From Methanocorpusculum sp. (lineage in GTDB: Archaea > Halobacteriota > Methanomicrobia > Methanomicrobiales > Methanocorpusculaceae): a DNA stretch of 10,715 nt. Below the pieces are notes generated by a model. The model worked only from the letters and a program-made list of their open reading frames with translations, had not been told where the DNA came from and ran no database searches. Positions within the stretch are counted from its first letter, which is position 1; each line of letters opens with the position of its first letter. Below are positions 10,651 through 10,715 of the stretch, in pieces. The position numbers were made by a program, and so were the translations under genes. The stretch lies in the NCBI GenBank assembly GCA_017622255.1, contig JAGARL010000226.1:1-10715 (forward strand), read 5' to 3'.

Positions 10651-10715
10651 ATGAAGAAAGTAACTGTCGCACTCAGCGTCCTTCTTGTCCTCTTTGCAGT
10701 TGTTTTTGCTGCAGG
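10651..10715 (+). CDS. exported protein, N-terminal signal peptide only (truncated by the window)
   Basis: Only 21 complete codons are in the window: M-K-K-V-T-V, then an unbroken hydrophobic run ALSVLLVLFAVVFAA, with GG of the next codon (Gly) at the edge. This is a classic signal peptide, with two lysines followed by a hydrophobic core and small residues. If the next residue after Gly is Cys it would be a lipoprotein. The context of Mo/W enzymes, a storage protein and operator elements shared with fdhA makes a molybdate/tungstate-binding protein of an ABC transporter (ModA/WtpA) an attractive guess. Nothing visible proves it; other exported proteins begin the same way. Confidence 0.6.
   Translation, partial: MKKVTVALSVLLVLFAVVFAA

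Overview
The window looks like part of the chromosome of a hydrogenotrophic or formate-using methanogenic archaeon. The base composition is moderate, about half G+C by eye. The proteins resemble those of Methanomicrobiales, and Methanocorpusculum is my best guess, but that is an impression and not a search result. The evidence for a methanogen is a formylmethanofuran dehydrogenase operon, an F420-type formate dehydrogenase, a Tfx-family regulator and AT-rich archaeal promoters. No RNA gene, insertion sequence or CRISPR array was seen.

Region 1 (1-4620, plus strand) is a tight operon. It holds the end of an MvhD/FlpD-like electron-transfer subunit, then fwdD, fwdB, fwdA and fwdC, ending at a T-rich terminator. 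These make most of the tungsten/molybdenum enzyme that reduces CO2 to formylmethanofuran, the first step of methanogenesis. The FwdE/F/G-type iron-sulfur subunits are not in view. Region 2 (4621-4945) is a gap between convergent operons and holds terminators and hairpins. Region 3 (8262-4946, minus strand) is fdhA-fdhB, the molybdopterin formate dehydrogenase with its F420/iron-sulfur beta subunit. MvhD, Fdh and Fwd/Fmd are known partners in a heterodisulfide reductase supercomplex of related methanogens, so the two operons probably serve one electron-bifurcating machine.

Region 4 (8263-10715) is the most unusual part. It has a 60-residue Cys-rich protein gene (minus strand), a diverging gene for a 73-residue protein with a Cys/His tail, a homologue of the bacterial molybdenum storage protein, a Tfx-family DNA-binding protein, and the signal-peptide start of an exported protein. 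The three complete plus-strand genes are spaced as if each had its own promoter and a leaderless or nearly leaderless transcript.

The main new observation is a palindromic element, consensus ATCAAYTGGT with a perfect version ACCAATTGGT. It occurs in pairs about 22, 32 and 52 bp apart in three intergenic regions: upstream of fdhA, between the divergent small genes, and upstream of the exported protein. Spacings close to whole helical turns suggest cooperative binding. Together with the gene content, this suggests a molybdenum/tungsten-responsive regulon in which metal storage, perhaps metal uptake, and the metal-using formate dehydrogenase are controlled together. Tfx is the obvious local candidate regulator. 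The motif is seen directly; the regulon and the metal link are inference.
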